DNA from: an uncultured Sphingomonadaceae bacterium
Lineage (GTDB): Bacteria; Pseudomonadota; Alphaproteobacteria; Sphingomonadales; Sphingomonadaceae
Reading direction: 5' to 3'
NCBI GenBank assembly: GCA_947499255.1
Contig: CANMNF010000002.1
Location: 1 to 64,000 of the forward strand
Length of the DNA: 64,000 nt
Shown: positions 26,860 to 36,781 of the stretch, in pieces
Position numbering within the stretch: the first letter of the stretch is position 1
Layout: each line of letters begins with the position of its first letter
The notes under the pieces: model-generated
Databases searched by the model: none
What the model was told of the DNA's origin: nothing
The model's input: the letters and a program-made list of their open reading frames with translations, nothing else
Program-made: the position numbers and the translations under genes

Positions 26860-27843
26860 ATGACAGAAACAACTCACGAAGACCCATCAGCAAATTGGCA
26901 TGTCGGCGCTCGTTCGAGTTCCAATGCCGCAATTCTATGCGATAACCCTTTGGTGTGCTCCGAGACTATCGAAGATTTGGCCAACATTGGTTGCGAGCAG
27001 GTTCACTCACTCTCTTTGAAGCAGACGTCAGACAAAACGTTTTCCACGGGTGATTTGATTTTCGCCCACTTTTCACGCTGTACGGAACCGGCCTTAAGCG
27101 CAATTGAAGCACTTGATGCGACAGCGGCAAAAGCAGGCAAAGAGTTCGTTCTCTCAATTTCTGCTACCGATCTTGATGTAGCTTTTGCGGCTGCGAGCAG
27201 GAGTGATCCGCATATTCTTGTAGCGGCGAGCCGGGCTGAACGCCTTGTTGCGCTCGGCGCGGCACTAACGGAAACCTATAGTTCTCGGGTGCGCGAGCTT
27301 TCCCCAGATGATCGCAAAACCCTCATTCGACTTTCGGAACAGGTAAGCGCAATCGCCAAACGATTAGATGGCGTAACCGGTTTGGAGGCCAATTCAGGAC
27401 AGGCGACGAGCGCGTTCTCTTTTACGGGATCGAGCTCAGCTCAGCCCACGCGAGGCAGCCCTACAGAACGCTTGGTTCGCAAGGTCAAACCGGCGCTTCC
27501 AGACCCTCGCCTCGTTCGTAAGATAATTCAGCAACGGCAACTTCGTGCGCGTTTTTTTGATGGCGATCTATTCGGAGATCCCGCTTGGGACATGCTGCTC
27601 GATCTCACCGCGGCTCGGGTTGAGCATGTAAGAGTTTCGGTCACTTCGCTTTGTATCGCGTCTGGCGTTCCTCCTACTACCGCTTTGCGTTGGATTAGCC
27701 AAATGACAGACGCTGGACTGCTCGAACGGCTGGAAGATGAAACAGACCGACGCCGTGCTTTCATGCAACTAACGGAAAAAGCTGCAGATGCGATGGCATA
27801 TTACTTCGACGCCCTCGGTCGAACAGATCTGCCGCTAGGCTAG
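26860..27843 (+). CDS. Receiver-like/winged-helix (MarR-type) regulator
   Basis: A 327-residue protein in two parts. Residues about 18-140 resemble a degenerate receiver-type alpha/beta domain (SNAAILCDNPLVCSETIEDL; GDLIFAHFS; EFVLSISATDLD; PHILVAASRAERLVALG). I cannot place the usual phosphoacceptor residues. Residues about 205-320 form a winged helix: ARFFDGDLFGDPAWDMLLDL, the helix-turn-helix VTSLCIASGVPPTTALRWI, then the wing LERLEDETDRRRAFMQLTEK, as in MarR-type regulators. It follows the GAF-PAS-PRTase gene on the same strand and probably acts as its transcriptional partner. Its TAG stop lies at the very edge of an IS5 element, which may have trimmed its tail. Confidence 0.75.
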   Translation: MTETTHEDPSANWHVGARSSSNAAILCDNPLVCSETIEDLANIGCEQVHSLSLKQTSDKTFSTGDLIFAHFSRCTEPALSAIEALDATAAKAGKEFVLSISATDLDVAFAAASRSDPHILVAASRAERLVALGAALTETYSSRVRELSPDDRKTLIRLSEQVSAIAKRLDGVTGLEANSGQATSAFSFTGSSSAQPTRGSPTERLVRKVKPALPDPRLVRKIIQQRQLRARFFDGDLFGDPAWDMLLDLTAARVEHVRVSVTSLCIASGVPPTTALRWISQMTDAGLLERLEDETDRRRAFMQLTEKAADAMAYYFDALGRTDLPLG

Positions 27844-28695
27844 GTCCTGTTGACAAAGCCCTGTAGGGATTTCCAAAACATGCATTGATCCAAGGCTGCC
27901 TTTTGCGAGGGCGGTGATGGCGCGCGGTGATCTAACGGACGAAGAATGGGTATTGATAGGGCCGTTATTGCCCCCAGAGCGAGGCCGTTGGGCACGACCA
28001 TCACAGGATAACTGAGACTTTCTCAATGGTATGCTGCACATATTGCGAGTGGGCTGCCCGTGTCGCGATATGCACAAGCGGTATGGTAAGTGGAACTCGG
28101 TCAACGTGCGCTTTCGCCGCTGGACCGAGCAAGGTGTTTGGGATGCACTGCTGCAAACGCTTGCAGATCTGGGCTTAACCGATGATTGGCAACATTGGAT
28201 CGACAGCACCAGTGTCCGGGGCCATTCGCAGGCTGCGGGCGCAAAAAGAGGACACATAATGAAGCTTTTGGTCAATCACGCGGCGGTTTTACGAGCAACG
28301 TCCACGCCCGATCTGACAATCAACGGTGCCCTCTTTGCTTCATCTTAACCGGTAGTGAAGCGTCAGACTAAACCGCCGCCGAGCCTTTGATGGAGATATC
28401 AGTTGTCACTCCTAAAGCTCTCTTGGCAGACAAGGGCTACGACAGTGACAGGTTCCGCGGATCCTCTATGATGCACGGTATGCTGCCGATCATCCCGCCC
28501 GAAGCGAACCGAAAGGCGCCAGAGCACCCCGACTATCGCCGCTATCGTGATTGCAAGCGCGTCGAGCGAATGCTCAACAAACTCAAGCAATCGCGGCGGA
28601 TCGCCACACGCTACGACAAGACCGCTTTATCCTTTGAAAGCTTCCTCAACCTCGCCAGCGCAAGGCTATGGATTAAGTCTTATGTCAACAGGGCC
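27843..28695 (+). mobile_element. IS5-family element, decayed
   Basis: An 853-bp element with near-perfect ends: GGTCCTGTTGACAAAG at 27843 and the reverse complement of GGCCCTGTTGACATA at 28695. It carries a broken transposase. It is a different IS5 lineage from the copies at 1-77 and 2778-3586. Its right end cuts into an IS6 relic. Confidence 0.8.
27919..28688 (+). pseudogene. IS5-family transposase, multiply disrupted
   Basis: The reading begins ARGDLTDEEWVLIGPLLPPE, then hits a stop after ARPSQDN. It resumes with LNGMLHILRVGCPCRDMHKR YGKWNS-type sequence through IDSTSVRGHSQAAGAKRG, shifts frame again, and ends with ALLADKGYDSD, PPEANRKAPEHP and RRIATRYDKTA. The three parts together cover most of an IS5 transposase, with at least one stop and two frame breaks, so it is dead. 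Confidence 0.85.
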
Positions 28696-28745
28696 TCGTT
28701 GATCAGTCCCGACTTTCAGTCAGGTGCATTTGCTCTGACAACCCC
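28696..28745. mobile_element. IS6 5'-end fragment
   Basis: About 50 bases matching the transposase-proximal end of the IS6 copies (CCCGACTTTCAGTCAGGTGC, then ATTTGCTCTGACAACCCC). It is truncated on its inner side by the IS5 element. Confidence 0.7.
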
Positions 28746-28769
28746 ATAAAGTTCTGATGTAAACACAAC

Positions 28770-30671
28770 CTAAGCACATGTTGCGCCAACTCCCAAAGGC
28801 TGAGTTTCGCTGACCTGCCGTCCGAAGATATCGTAACCATAGCATGTTCGTATTGTTGTCCCGTCAGCTGTTATTGAAATGCCCTTAAGAAGCAAGTTAC
28901 TTCCCTTCAACGAATTGCCCTGTTCATACTCATACGTTGTTGTCACCTTATCCATAGCGCCTGCGGTGCAATTGCCATTATTATCGGCCGTGCTAGTGCG
29001 GCAAAACTCTTCGGTTGCTATTTTCCAAATTGGAAATAAAGATTGCACGAAGGTATTACCGCTCTTTAACCACGAATATGCTTGTATATAGGTATAGCGT
29101 GTCTCAGCACGTATCCCATCATCGTTAGAAGGCAAGGTACGCCTGATGATATTACCATGTATTGTCGAATACTCAAAATCTGTACTATTATTATATGCAT
29201 CAGTGATGCGGGATGGTTTATTACAATATTTATTGGATAGACAGAGTTGTGGAAAATAAACTGTCTCGTTAACAATCTCACCTATGCCATCTTTTCCAAT
29301 ATTTTTTACTTCCACTCTATTGCCACGGTCATCATAGGTGAATTCAATTTTGTTCCCCTCGGGAAATCTTATTTGCTTTACCAATCGTGACCAACGATTT
29401 TGTCCATGGTTTTGGTAAGAAAAATAGGTCGTTTGTCCTAACGCACTTACCTGCGATGTTGGCCTTCCAGAAGGACGATAATCAACTGTCGAAGATCGAA
29501 GCTCCCAGGATGAACCATCGGGGCGGCTTACAGTAATTTTCGTTTGCGGAATGTCTACTGTGCAGCCGAGTCCTATTACCGGTTGGCAGTCGACAAACAA
29601 ATCATAGTGCCAAGTTCGGCCTGCTTGAGTTAAGCCAGATATTCCACGGCGAAACCAACCGTCGGGTACGGCGATCCCCGATGTCGTACCTAAGATAATA
29701 TCAGTTGACGTATCATTGCCATCTCGGATCGCAGCACCGTTTGGGAGATTAACAAATGTTTCCTCGCCCTCTGCATTGCGCACAACGGTTTCAGCGCGCG
29801 GGTCGTCCCAATCGAATTCGAGATAGTTTGTCGATGGGACCGCGCATGAATCCGCGGAAACGTCGCAAAAAGCGAAGGCAAGATTTCCAAAATCGACTCG
29901 GTCCAAGCGAGTAAACTCGCTGTCGCCATGAACCGGGACGTTGTCACTTCCGTAAGAAAATTTAAGAAAGAACCCGTCGCTAAATTCGACGCCTTGAGGT
30001 CGCGCATAAACACTTGTCGCCAAACAATTCGAGCTGGGAATACAAACGGAATATGTTCGATTATAAAACTTCGCCACAAGCCCATTTGGCCATGTTTTTT
30101 TCGTAGCTAGTCGATATTGGCCGCCTACTTGGGCTGTAAAATAAGGAAATCGTATTTCAATACCGTGCTTGCTAGTGAAAATAACTTCGCTCGCTGTTTC
30201 GATCAAAGTGGCCCCATCGCCATCTTCGGAGATTCCAACCGAACCGTTATCTCTAAACATGTGGGTTTGAAATCCATCAATAATCATCCATTGTGGCGCA
30301 TCGCCGCGTCCGGATGAGGGAATATAATGCGCCTGAACCCTTTGGCTGTGCTTCCATTTAGGAGCCGATAAACCAAAGGAGCGTGCAACAACAAATTGAT
30401 GGTCGCCAGCACCGAGCACCCAGCTTCGCTTTAGCGATGCCGTCATTAAATCTACGCCATTCTCATCGATGAGATAATAGTCATCCTCCTCAACCGGAAC
30501 CTCCGCGTTAGCGGGAATTGTGACAAGGACCACTGCCAATATAAATGCGCACGCATGCGAAGCAAATCGCGCCACCAGATTAATCACCATTGCGGAATTC
30601 GATACTGAAAGCACTATAATAGATACACTCATCGATTGCCCCACCTTCAGTCTAGCGCAAACGTCCACCAT
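28770..30671 (-). CDS. RHS/YD-repeat protein, N-terminal half
   Basis: A 633-residue protein. A hydrophobic leader (FILAVVLVTIPANA) ends near residue 56; the true start is probably one of the internal Met codons. The N-terminal region corresponds to that of the full RHS protein at 43367-47608 (FTSKHGIEIRFPYF versus TFTSSSGIEIEFS; YDDRGNRVEVKN; CNKPSRITDAYNNSTDFEYS versus CNKPTSTTDAAGNTTNYSYN). It ends at a natural stop after GYDIFGRQVSETQPLG, before any core domain or toxin. The missing C-terminal half is encoded divergently at 31269-33962. AT-rich compared with the T4SS genes. It may be a separate shell subunit or a relic of rearrangement. Confidence 0.8.
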   Translation of the reverse strand: MVDVCARLKVGQSMSVSIIVLSVSNSAMVINLVARFASHACAFILAVVLVTIPANAEVPVEEDDYYLIDENGVDLMTASLKRSWVLGAGDHQFVVARSFGLSAPKWKHSQRVQAHYIPSSGRGDAPQWMIIDGFQTHMFRDNGSVGISEDGDGATLIETASEVIFTSKHGIEIRFPYFTAQVGGQYRLATKKTWPNGLVAKFYNRTYSVCIPSSNCLATSVYARPQGVEFSDGFFLKFSYGSDNVPVHGDSEFTRLDRVDFGNLAFAFCDVSADSCAVPSTNYLEFDWDDPRAETVVRNAEGEETFVNLPNGAAIRDGNDTSTDIILGTTSGIAVPDGWFRRGISGLTQAGRTWHYDLFVDCQPVIGLGCTVDIPQTKITVSRPDGSSWELRSSTVDYRPSGRPTSQVSALGQTTYFSYQNHGQNRWSRLVKQIRFPEGNKIEFTYDDRGNRVEVKNIGKDGIGEIVNETVYFPQLCLSNKYCNKPSRITDAYNNSTDFEYSTIHGNIIRRTLPSNDDGIRAETRYTYIQAYSWLKSGNTFVQSLFPIWKIATEEFCRTSTADNNGNCTAGAMDKVTTTYEYEQGNSLKGSNLLLKGISITADGTTIRTCYGYDIFGRQVSETQPLGVGATCA

Positions 30672-30927
30672 TACTTTACGGCTCGCGATTTGTAATTTAT
30701 CAGAACAAATATATCGATGTCAATATGATATCTTTGAATCATGTATTAATTTTGGATGCGACATAATATTTTTGATATTAAAGAGATTTAATATTGACAA
30801 CAGGTAACTGACTCTATCAATATCATTGAAATGCATTTGCAAACATCGTGCTAAGCGCAGCTACTTATCATTGCGTCCGCTGCCAAAGCTATGTTGGATT
30901 TTCTGAAGCTCGCTCAAGAGGTTCGGA

Positions 30928-31218
30928 ATGGGCTTATTAAATGGAATTGCACTTGATGTTAGAGGCTTCGAGAGCGCTGCTGGAGGCATAGCTCAATTGG
31001 TTTCAAGCTTTTTTGGAGCTTGCCTCACGAGCGAACAAGCTACATTTGCTAACGTTTTAAATTATCGCATCCAACAGAGCGTTCGTCGTCGGCCAAATGA
31101 GATGTGGAATAATCTTAGAGGATTTGGCCAGACGGTTTGGCAAATAGGCTACAGAGAGAATTTAGGTTCGTGCAAGGGGTCGGATTTCGCAAGGTTGGCG
31201 CTCTCTGTGCAATTATAG
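30928..31218 (+). CDS. Short hypothetical protein
   Basis: A 96-residue frame between the divergent RHS halves, 50 bases ahead of the second half and on its strand. No domain is recognised, and the upstream region lacks a clear ribosome site. It may be a leader-like small gene, a leftover of the rearranged RHS region, or a chance ORF. The 256 bases before it (30672-30927) are AT-rich and must contain the promoter of the minus-strand half. Confidence 0.25.
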   Translation: MGLLNGIALDVRGFESAAGGIAQLVSSFFGACLTSEQATFANVLNYRIQQSVRRRPNEMWNNLRGFGQTVWQIGYRENLGSCKGSDFARLALSVQL

Positions 31219-31268
31219 AATAGACTTGATTTGAGAAAAGATGGCCAATTCAGCTTGAAAGGACGTTC

Positions 31269-33962
31269 ATGAGTCTGGCGAAACACTTCGTTCTTTGTCT
31301 TGCTGCTGTAGTGGTTGGAGTGCCGATAGCGGTCGCAGCCCAGGGCGGCGCCTCGGCCTACACAAGCGCAACGCGTTATGACGCTGTCGGGCGAGTAACC
31401 GGCACTATTGCAGCTGATCCAGATGGCAACGGTCCTTTAGGTTTCCCTGCGACCCGAACGACCTACGGCCCTTTAGGACTTCCGGCAAGAGTTGAAATTG
31501 GAGAATTATCCGACTGGCAAAGCCAAGATATAGCGCCTACCAGCTGGACGAATTTCGATGTATTGAGCGTGGCGGAGACAACTTATGATGCCTCGGGGCG
31601 GAAGCTTTCCGACCTCGTTATTGGTTCGGATAATATTAAGGTCGGCCTAACACAATATAGTTACGATGCTATCGGGCGTCTTGAATGCTCCGCAGTTCGC
31701 ATGAATCCGGCAGAATATAGCTCGTTACCAACGAGCGCTTGTCTGCATGGGCCGGCAGGTAGCGCGGGCCCCGACCGGATTACCAAGACGATTTACGACG
31801 CTGCAGGACAGATCGTTCAGGTGCGCAGGGCCGTCGGTACTTCTATCGAGATCGCCGATGCGACTATGAGTTACACAGATAATGGTAAACTGGAATATGT
31901 TATCGACGCAAACGGCAACCGGGCCGAGATGCGTTATGATGGATTTGATCGTCAATCTCGGTGGGTGTTCCCATCCAAGATGGGGCCGACCGCGTTTGAT
32001 GACACGGATGTTGCAACTGCGCTTTTTTCGGCAGGATCATTGAACGAGGGCGATTACGAAGAATACGCCTATGACGATAACGGAAATCGCATCTCGTTAC
32101 GCAAGCGAGATGGCTCGATTTTAACGTTCGAATATGATGCATTGAATCAGATGACGCGCAAGACCGTACCTGATCGCGCCGGGCTTCCATCCGAGTATGA
32201 GCGTGATGTTTTTTACAGGTATGATCTGCGCGGGCTACAGACGGCAGCGCGGTTCGACAATGCGACAAGCGGCCCAAGCGTCTCCACTACTTATGATGGT
32301 TTTGGGCGTATTGCCAGCGCTTCAACCGCCTTTGTGTCTGGTAACCCGGTGCTGAGCTTTGACTATGATAGCAATGGCAATCGCACGCAGATTACCCATC
32401 CTGATGGGCGTAGCTGGAATTACTCGTACGACGGTTTGAATAGGTTTGATGTCCTACGCCTTTCGACGAGTTCCACCGCACTCGTCAATAACAACTACAA
32501 TTCGCGCGGCGCTCTTGACGTCAGCTATTTTTACTCCTCTGTTCCGGACCTACGCTATGAATATGACAGCGTTGGACGCCAAAGCGCGCATCGCATTGTG
32601 GGCGGGCCATCCAACTACCAGGCGCGCTGGGACTTTACGCGGAATCCAGCATCACAAATTGCTTCCGAGACGCGGAACAATGATCTGTATGCCTGGGACG
32701 GCCATCTCACAGACTCGCGCAGTTACACTGTCAATGGACTGAACCAGTACACGCAGGTCGGATCAGAGGAGCTATGTCACGATGACAGTGGCAACCTCAT
32801 TCGCGACGGGCAATATGTTTATCAATACGATATTGAAAACCGTCTTGTTGAAATGCGCGCGCGGGACGCGCTCACCACCTGCCCAACCCTAACAGCAGGT
32901 TATACGGGCGCGCTGTATGCGCAATTGCGCTACGATCCGATGGGGCGTCTGGCGGAAGTTCATGACCCGCAAACGGGCGGTACGACACAGTTTCTGTATG
33001 ATGGCGACGCAATGGTTGGTGAATATGCAACCGACGGCACCTTGCTCAGCCGCTATGTCCACGGTCCCGCAGCCGGCGTGGATGATCCGCTAATCTGGTA
33101 TGACGGATCAATCGTCAATTACAACAAGGCGCGCATGCTGCTGCGCGATCCGCGCGGATCCATTATCCTCGCACACGCCAAAAACGGAAGCTACACCACG
33201 GTCAATACGTATGACGAGTACGGCATACCGGGTAGCGGTAATGACGGACGGTTCCAATACACCGGCCAAGTCTGGCTTTCAGAATTAGGCATGTACTACT
33301 ACAAAGCCCGCATTTACTCGCCAACGCTTGGACGGTTCATGCAAACCGATCCCATCGGGTACGAAGACCAGTACAATCTCTATACATATGTCGCAAACGA
33401 TCCGATCAATGGGGTCGATCCGACTGGGGAAAACGCACTCAAGCTTTTCATCAAGCGAACGATCAAGCATCGTGGAAATGTAGTCGAAGCGGCAATCGAC
33501 GTTGCAGACACTGCGGTAACTGTCTTTGCTCCGTCGTCCACAGCGTTGGAAAGAGTGGTGGCCGTTGCCGAACTAGTGTCACCAGTGGCGCCGAGCGATG
33601 TCAAAGCCGCGAGGAACGCTGTTGAGGCCACGGGCCGAGCTCTGGGCGGAAGGAAAGGAAATGCCGCGACGAGAGGGCAGAATCAGGCGATTGGAGATAG
33701 GATTGAGAGCCAAGGCGGGCAAGTGACTGGGGGTCTTAATCGAGGGTCTGAGACTAGATTCCCCAACCCAAATGGTGGAAACCGTGGTTCGCGCTATTCA
33801 GATGGAAGTGCGGTGGATCGCGATGGAAATGGTTTTCAAGTTCAAACCGTAGATACCCGAGCTGATGGCTCCCTAACCGCACGGGAAGCTGATGCAGCAC
33901 GAGATATTGCTGAACGGTCAGGTCAGCCCGTTGTGTGTGTTGCCAAGGAACGTTGTAACTGA
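31269..33962 (+). CDS. RHS protein, C-terminal half with core and nuclease-like toxin
   Basis: An 897-residue secreted RHS protein. AAAGGA precedes the ATG, and a signal peptide ([19 protein letters not shown]) is present. YD repeats begin at once ([19 protein letters not shown]), exactly where the full-length homologue at 43367-47608 has its middle part (DDYGRVIGTISADPDG). The RHS core [20 protein letters not shown] lies near residue 687, ending VDPTGEN, after which sequence becomes unique. The tail (about 790-897: [53 protein letters not shown]) resembles PD-(D/E)XK-like nuclease tips of polymorphic toxins; that fold assignment is by eye. The next gene starts two bases after the stop and is the immunity candidate. 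Confidence 0.85.
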   Translation: MSLAKHFVLCLAAVVVGVPIAVAAQGGASAYTSATRYDAVGRVTGTIAADPDGNGPLGFPATRTTYGPLGLPARVEIGELSDWQSQDIAPTSWTNFDVLSVAETTYDASGRKLSDLVIGSDNIKVGLTQYSYDAIGRLECSAVRMNPAEYSSLPTSACLHGPAGSAGPDRITKTIYDAAGQIVQVRRAVGTSIEIADATMSYTDNGKLEYVIDANGNRAEMRYDGFDRQSRWVFPSKMGPTAFDDTDVATALFSAGSLNEGDYEEYAYDDNGNRISLRKRDGSILTFEYDALNQMTRKTVPDRAGLPSEYERDVFYRYDLRGLQTAARFDNATSGPSVSTTYDGFGRIASASTAFVSGNPVLSFDYDSNGNRTQITHPDGRSWNYSYDGLNRFDVLRLSTSSTALVNNNYNSRGALDVSYFYSSVPDLRYEYDSVGRQSAHRIVGGPSNYQARWDFTRNPASQIASETRNNDLYAWDGHLTDSRSYTVNGLNQYTQVGSEELCHDDSGNLIRDGQYVYQYDIENRLVEMRARDALTTCPTLTAGYTGALYAQLRYDPMGRLAEVHDPQTGGTTQFLYDGDAMVGEYATDGTLLSRYVHGPAAGVDDPLIWYDGSIVNYNKARMLLRDPRGSIILAHAKNGSYTTVNTYDEYGIPGSGNDGRFQYTGQVWLSELGMYYYKARIYSPTLGRFMQTDPIGYEDQYNLYTYVANDPINGVDPTGENALKLFIKRTIKHRGNVVEAAIDVADTAVTVFAPSSTALERVVAVAELVSPVAPSDVKAARNAVEATGRALGGRKGNAATRGQNQAIGDRIESQGGQVTGGLNRGSETRFPNPNGGNRGSRYSDGSAVDRDGNGFQVQTVDTRADGSLTAREADAARDIAERSGQPVVCVAKERCN

Positions 33963-33964
33963 TC

Positions 33965-34516
33965 ATGCGCTCGGATCGATTTGAATATTTTGCTACCGCT
34001 GAAGATCAGCAGGTTTTCTTCTCGAAGGTAGACTCCGAGTACGACCTTAAGATCGTCGAAACGTCTTTTGAGAGGAAGAGAGGCCCAAAGATCTTTGGGG
34101 GACTGGTAAGCTTTCTTTCTTTTATGCGCGAAGACGCTGATCCTCATGCGAGGAGGGGGCTCTATTATGGTTGCTTTGATCCCCAGAAACTGCAGTCCAC
34201 AAACAACATTTATTCAGCCGAATTCGCATCGTTCGATCTCGTACAAAACCCGGATGTTCTTACCTTCAATTATGGGGAGCAGCTCAACGATAGGCGTCTC
34301 TTGCTATCTCAGATTGGGCGCTCAAAAGAGTCGGCAGCATCAAGGAAAATCCTATCACGGATTAAGAAGATAGCGAAGCTTACAAGCGATGAAGAAGGAA
34401 CGACGATGACGGGAGAATTTGTCTTCCCAAGCGCATTGAACTTCGCCTGCGAGGGCGGGAGGCTAGTAAGGACTCCTGACTCTCCTTCAGCGTATGATGC
34501 GCAGATCGCACACTGA
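33965..34516 (+). CDS. Putative immunity protein for the RHS toxin
   Basis: A 183-residue soluble protein starting two bases after the RHS stop codon. No signal peptide or membrane segment is visible; it contains several charged patches (VDSEYDLKIVETSFERKRGP; SRKILSRIKKIAKLTSDEEG). I do not recognise the family. Position immediately 3' of a unique RHS tip, size and cytoplasmic character are what is expected of a cognate immunity gene, so the call is contextual. If the tip is a nuclease, this protein should bind it in the cytoplasm. Confidence 0.6.
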   Translation: MRSDRFEYFATAEDQQVFFSKVDSEYDLKIVETSFERKRGPKIFGGLVSFLSFMREDADPHARRGLYYGCFDPQKLQSTNNIYSAEFASFDLVQNPDVLTFNYGEQLNDRRLLLSQIGRSKESAASRKILSRIKKIAKLTSDEEGTTMTGEFVFPSALNFACEGGRLVRTPDSPSAYDAQIAH

Positions 34517-35015
34517 TCAAAGGTAGACTGCTCATCGATGCTTTGTGCCAATGACAAGTTCCTCCTATAGGCGGCGTGTTCTCCCTGGAACTCCGCCCAA
34601 TAATCTAGCCGCTCAAGCGCCTCCGAACCCAACAGAGCGAGCCAGTCCCTTTCTGTCGCACACCGAATGCGGTTGACCGCGTGGAGCTGAAACGGGAATA
34701 GCCCAGCGTTTTGAGAGGCTTGCGGTCGCGGAAGGGGCGCGCGTTGGAGCCGAAACATATTGCGGATCGGGTGCTAGGATGCGGTTCTGTTGGAAAGTCA
34801 GTTGTTTGGGTCCGAAATATCTTTCGGCTGAAATATATTGCGGCTGCCGTTTCGGCGCGTCGCCTGTGTCCTTTTTAGAGCAGCCAAAAGGCTCCGTCAG
34901 GGGACTGTGGGAGTGTTCCTGCGCCCCTGATCTATGTTCGGTTCTGTAGCGCCGCATAGGAGCGGCTGAGAGAGGCGTAAGCGACCTCTTGCGGATTGAC
35001 CCGCTGTGTTATCGA
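34517..35015. other. Gene-poor stretch between RHS and T4SS blocks
   Basis: About 500 bases without a convincing gene. On the minus strand, around 34530-34690, a frame reads LHAVNRIRCATERDWLALLG and EALERLDYWAEFQGEHAAYR, which looks like the tail of a lost gene, but it has no credible start. Nothing else stands out. Confidence 0.35.
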
Positions 35016-35417
35016 TCAGGCGGCGTGTTGGGTCTCCGTCTCGGTCTTGACGATGACGGAAGCGATGAGTTCACTGACCATCTTCTGCTTGGCCTTGGGC
35101 AGGCGGGTGATGGCATGGAGCTGCTGTTCGAGGCGCGAGGAGGGACCGCGCTTGCCGGGGATGCACATAGTAGGCTCACCGATCAACAACTCGTCGAAGG
35201 GCAGGTCGAGCGGTTCGGAGAGGCCCGGGAGCATTGCCGCACCGACGCCGACGCGCCCGATCTCGTAGAGGGCGAGCCTCCGCTGGGAAACGCCGAGCTT
35301 GTCAGCGAGCGCCTGCTATATGAGCCCGCGCTCCTTGCGCGCGGCCAAACCGTCGTTGATGCGGGACAATCGGTGGCCACAACAGCCCAGCAATTGGGCA
35401 TGGGTATATATCGCCTG
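35016..35417 (-). pseudogene. XRE-type regulator interrupted by an amber codon
   Basis: In one minus-strand frame the sequence reads RLSRINDGLAARKERGLI, then TAG at 35316-35318, then QALADKLGVSQRRLALYEIG, PFDELLIGEPTMCIPGKRGP and LHAITRLPKAKQKMVSELIA. This is an XRE/HTH_3 regulator. Relatives read Gln-Gln-Ala-Leu across the break, so a single CAG-to-TAG change explains the stop. It lies just downstream of virB2 and may once have controlled the T4SS genes. Confidence 0.7.
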
Positions 35418-35437
35418 TATCGCTATCCCGCGGACTC

Positions 35438-35809
35438 TCACTCGCTCTGTCGCCGTAGAGAGGCACCAGCGTATGGATTGTAGGTCGCCTCCGGCAGAGG
35501 TTCTCGCTCGTAAAGCACCCGATCTGGTGGAGAATGTGGCATAGATTTCTCCGAAAAAGTCGGAGATGTAGCGGTCAGTAAACCAGAAGCGATAATGGGA
35601 GCACCAAGCAAAACAAAGCATCCAGTCACCACCACGATGCCACGCCTGATCGGAAGTCTGCCGGTCAGCATCGTCAGCCCGATCACCGCGATCGCGACTA
35701 CACAGAGGCCGACAGCGACCTGTCCGATCAGCACGGCAAGTAGCCAATCGCTAGCCTCATTCAGTGGCGATTGCGTAGGAGCGTCAAAAAGCGAGCTCGC
35801 AATAGTCAT
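35438..35809 (-). CDS. virB2: TrbC/VirB2-type pilin
   Basis: 123 residues with two hydrophobic helices (WLLAVLIGQVAVGLCVVAIA, about 22-47; GIVVVTGCFVLLGAPIIASG, about 57-77) separated by the short loop TGRLPIRR, the TrbC/VirB2 pattern. VirB2 forms the conjugative pilus after membrane insertion. The start overlaps the virB11 stop by four bases, so it is the last gene of the operon. The polar C-terminal 45 residues are longer than in most pilins of the family. Confidence 0.8.
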   Translation of the reverse strand: MTIASSLFDAPTQSPLNEASDWLLAVLIGQVAVGLCVVAIAVIGLTMLTGRLPIRRGIVVVTGCFVLLGAPIIASGLLTATSPTFSEKSMPHSPPDRVLYEREPLPEATYNPYAGASLRRQSE

Positions 35810-36780
35810 GACTGTTTCACCACCAATAGCTGCGTCACCTGCCGCTTTCCGCTACGACGTTCCAGCTGCACAAAGACATCAATGCTCTCCCGCACATAGT
35901 GCCGCACATCATCCCGGCTAAGCCGCGAACCACTTTGCAGGACGAGTAATGCCAGCTGCTCGATGGCGCGCTGCGGCGTATCCGCATGGATGGTGGTCAT
36001 CGACCCCGGATGCCCGGTATTGACCGCTCTCAAAAAGGTGAACGCCTCAACACCGCGCAGCTCCCCAAGAATAATCCGATCCGGCCGTAATCGCAGCGCC
36101 GCGATAAGCAAGTCCTCGGCGGTGACATTGGCTTCGCTAAGCTCACCACGCGCCGCGATCAGACCCACTGCATTCTCATGCTGCAGCTTAAGCTCCTGCG
36201 TATCCTCAATCAGAACAAGACGCTCTTCAGCAGGGATTTCGGCAAGTAGAGAGTTTAGGAACGTCGTTTTGCCCGTAGATGTCCCGCCAGAGACCACGAT
36301 ATTGCGCCGTTCACGCACGGCTTTCGCGAGGGTTTCGGCAGCACGCGCAGCACCAACACTCCTAAAGTCTCGCTCGACATCAATGGCAGCATCATTCGCC
36401 TCTAGGCCCGCAAACGCATCGCCATCACTCCAGTCCTTGAGCCGGAGATCATTGGCCACGTGACGCCGGATCGCGAAGATGTACCCGTCGCGCGTTGCTG
36501 GAGGCGCGACGATCTGCACCCGGGCGCCATCAGGCAGCTTGGCAGCAAGCAAAGGGTGCGCACGGCTTATGCCCTGAGAGGAGGTCGCCGCAATTTGCCG
36601 TGCCAACCTTCCCAAGGTCGGTTCATCAAGCCCGGCAACTTCCTCGCGCGCGATGCGACCTCCAAGGCTCTCGACCCAGATCTCGCCGGGCCGATTGATC
36701 CAGATATCGGTGACATCCTTTTGGCCTAACCAAGGCGCAAGCGGTGCCAGAAAGCTATCGAGATAATAGGCGGTTTCCAT
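35806..36780 (-). CDS. virB11: VirB11 secretion ATPase
   Basis: A 324-residue hexameric ATPase of type IV secretion. I place the start at 36780 (METAYYLDSFLAPLAP), which matches the family and sits two bases before the virB10 stop; the longer open frame upstream lies inside virB10 and encodes unrelated sequence. N-terminal domain DVTDIWINRPGEIWVES; Walker A GGTSTGKTTFLNSL near residue 165; Asp box LVLIEDTQELKL; Walker B-like region RPDRIILGELRGVEAFTFL; and the His box NTGHPGSMTTIHAD. Intact by inspection. Confidence 0.93.
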   Translation of the reverse strand: METAYYLDSFLAPLAPWLGQKDVTDIWINRPGEIWVESLGGRIAREEVAGLDEPTLGRLARQIAATSSQGISRAHPLLAAKLPDGARVQIVAPPATRDGYIFAIRRHVANDLRLKDWSDGDAFAGLEANDAAIDVERDFRSVGAARAAETLAKAVRERRNIVVSGGTSTGKTTFLNSLLAEIPAEERLVLIEDTQELKLQHENAVGLIAARGELSEANVTAEDLLIAALRLRPDRIILGELRGVEAFTFLRAVNTGHPGSMTTIHADTPQRAIEQLALLVLQSGSRLSRDDVRHYVRESIDVFVQLERRSGKRQVTQLLVVKQS

Positions 36781-36781
36781 A

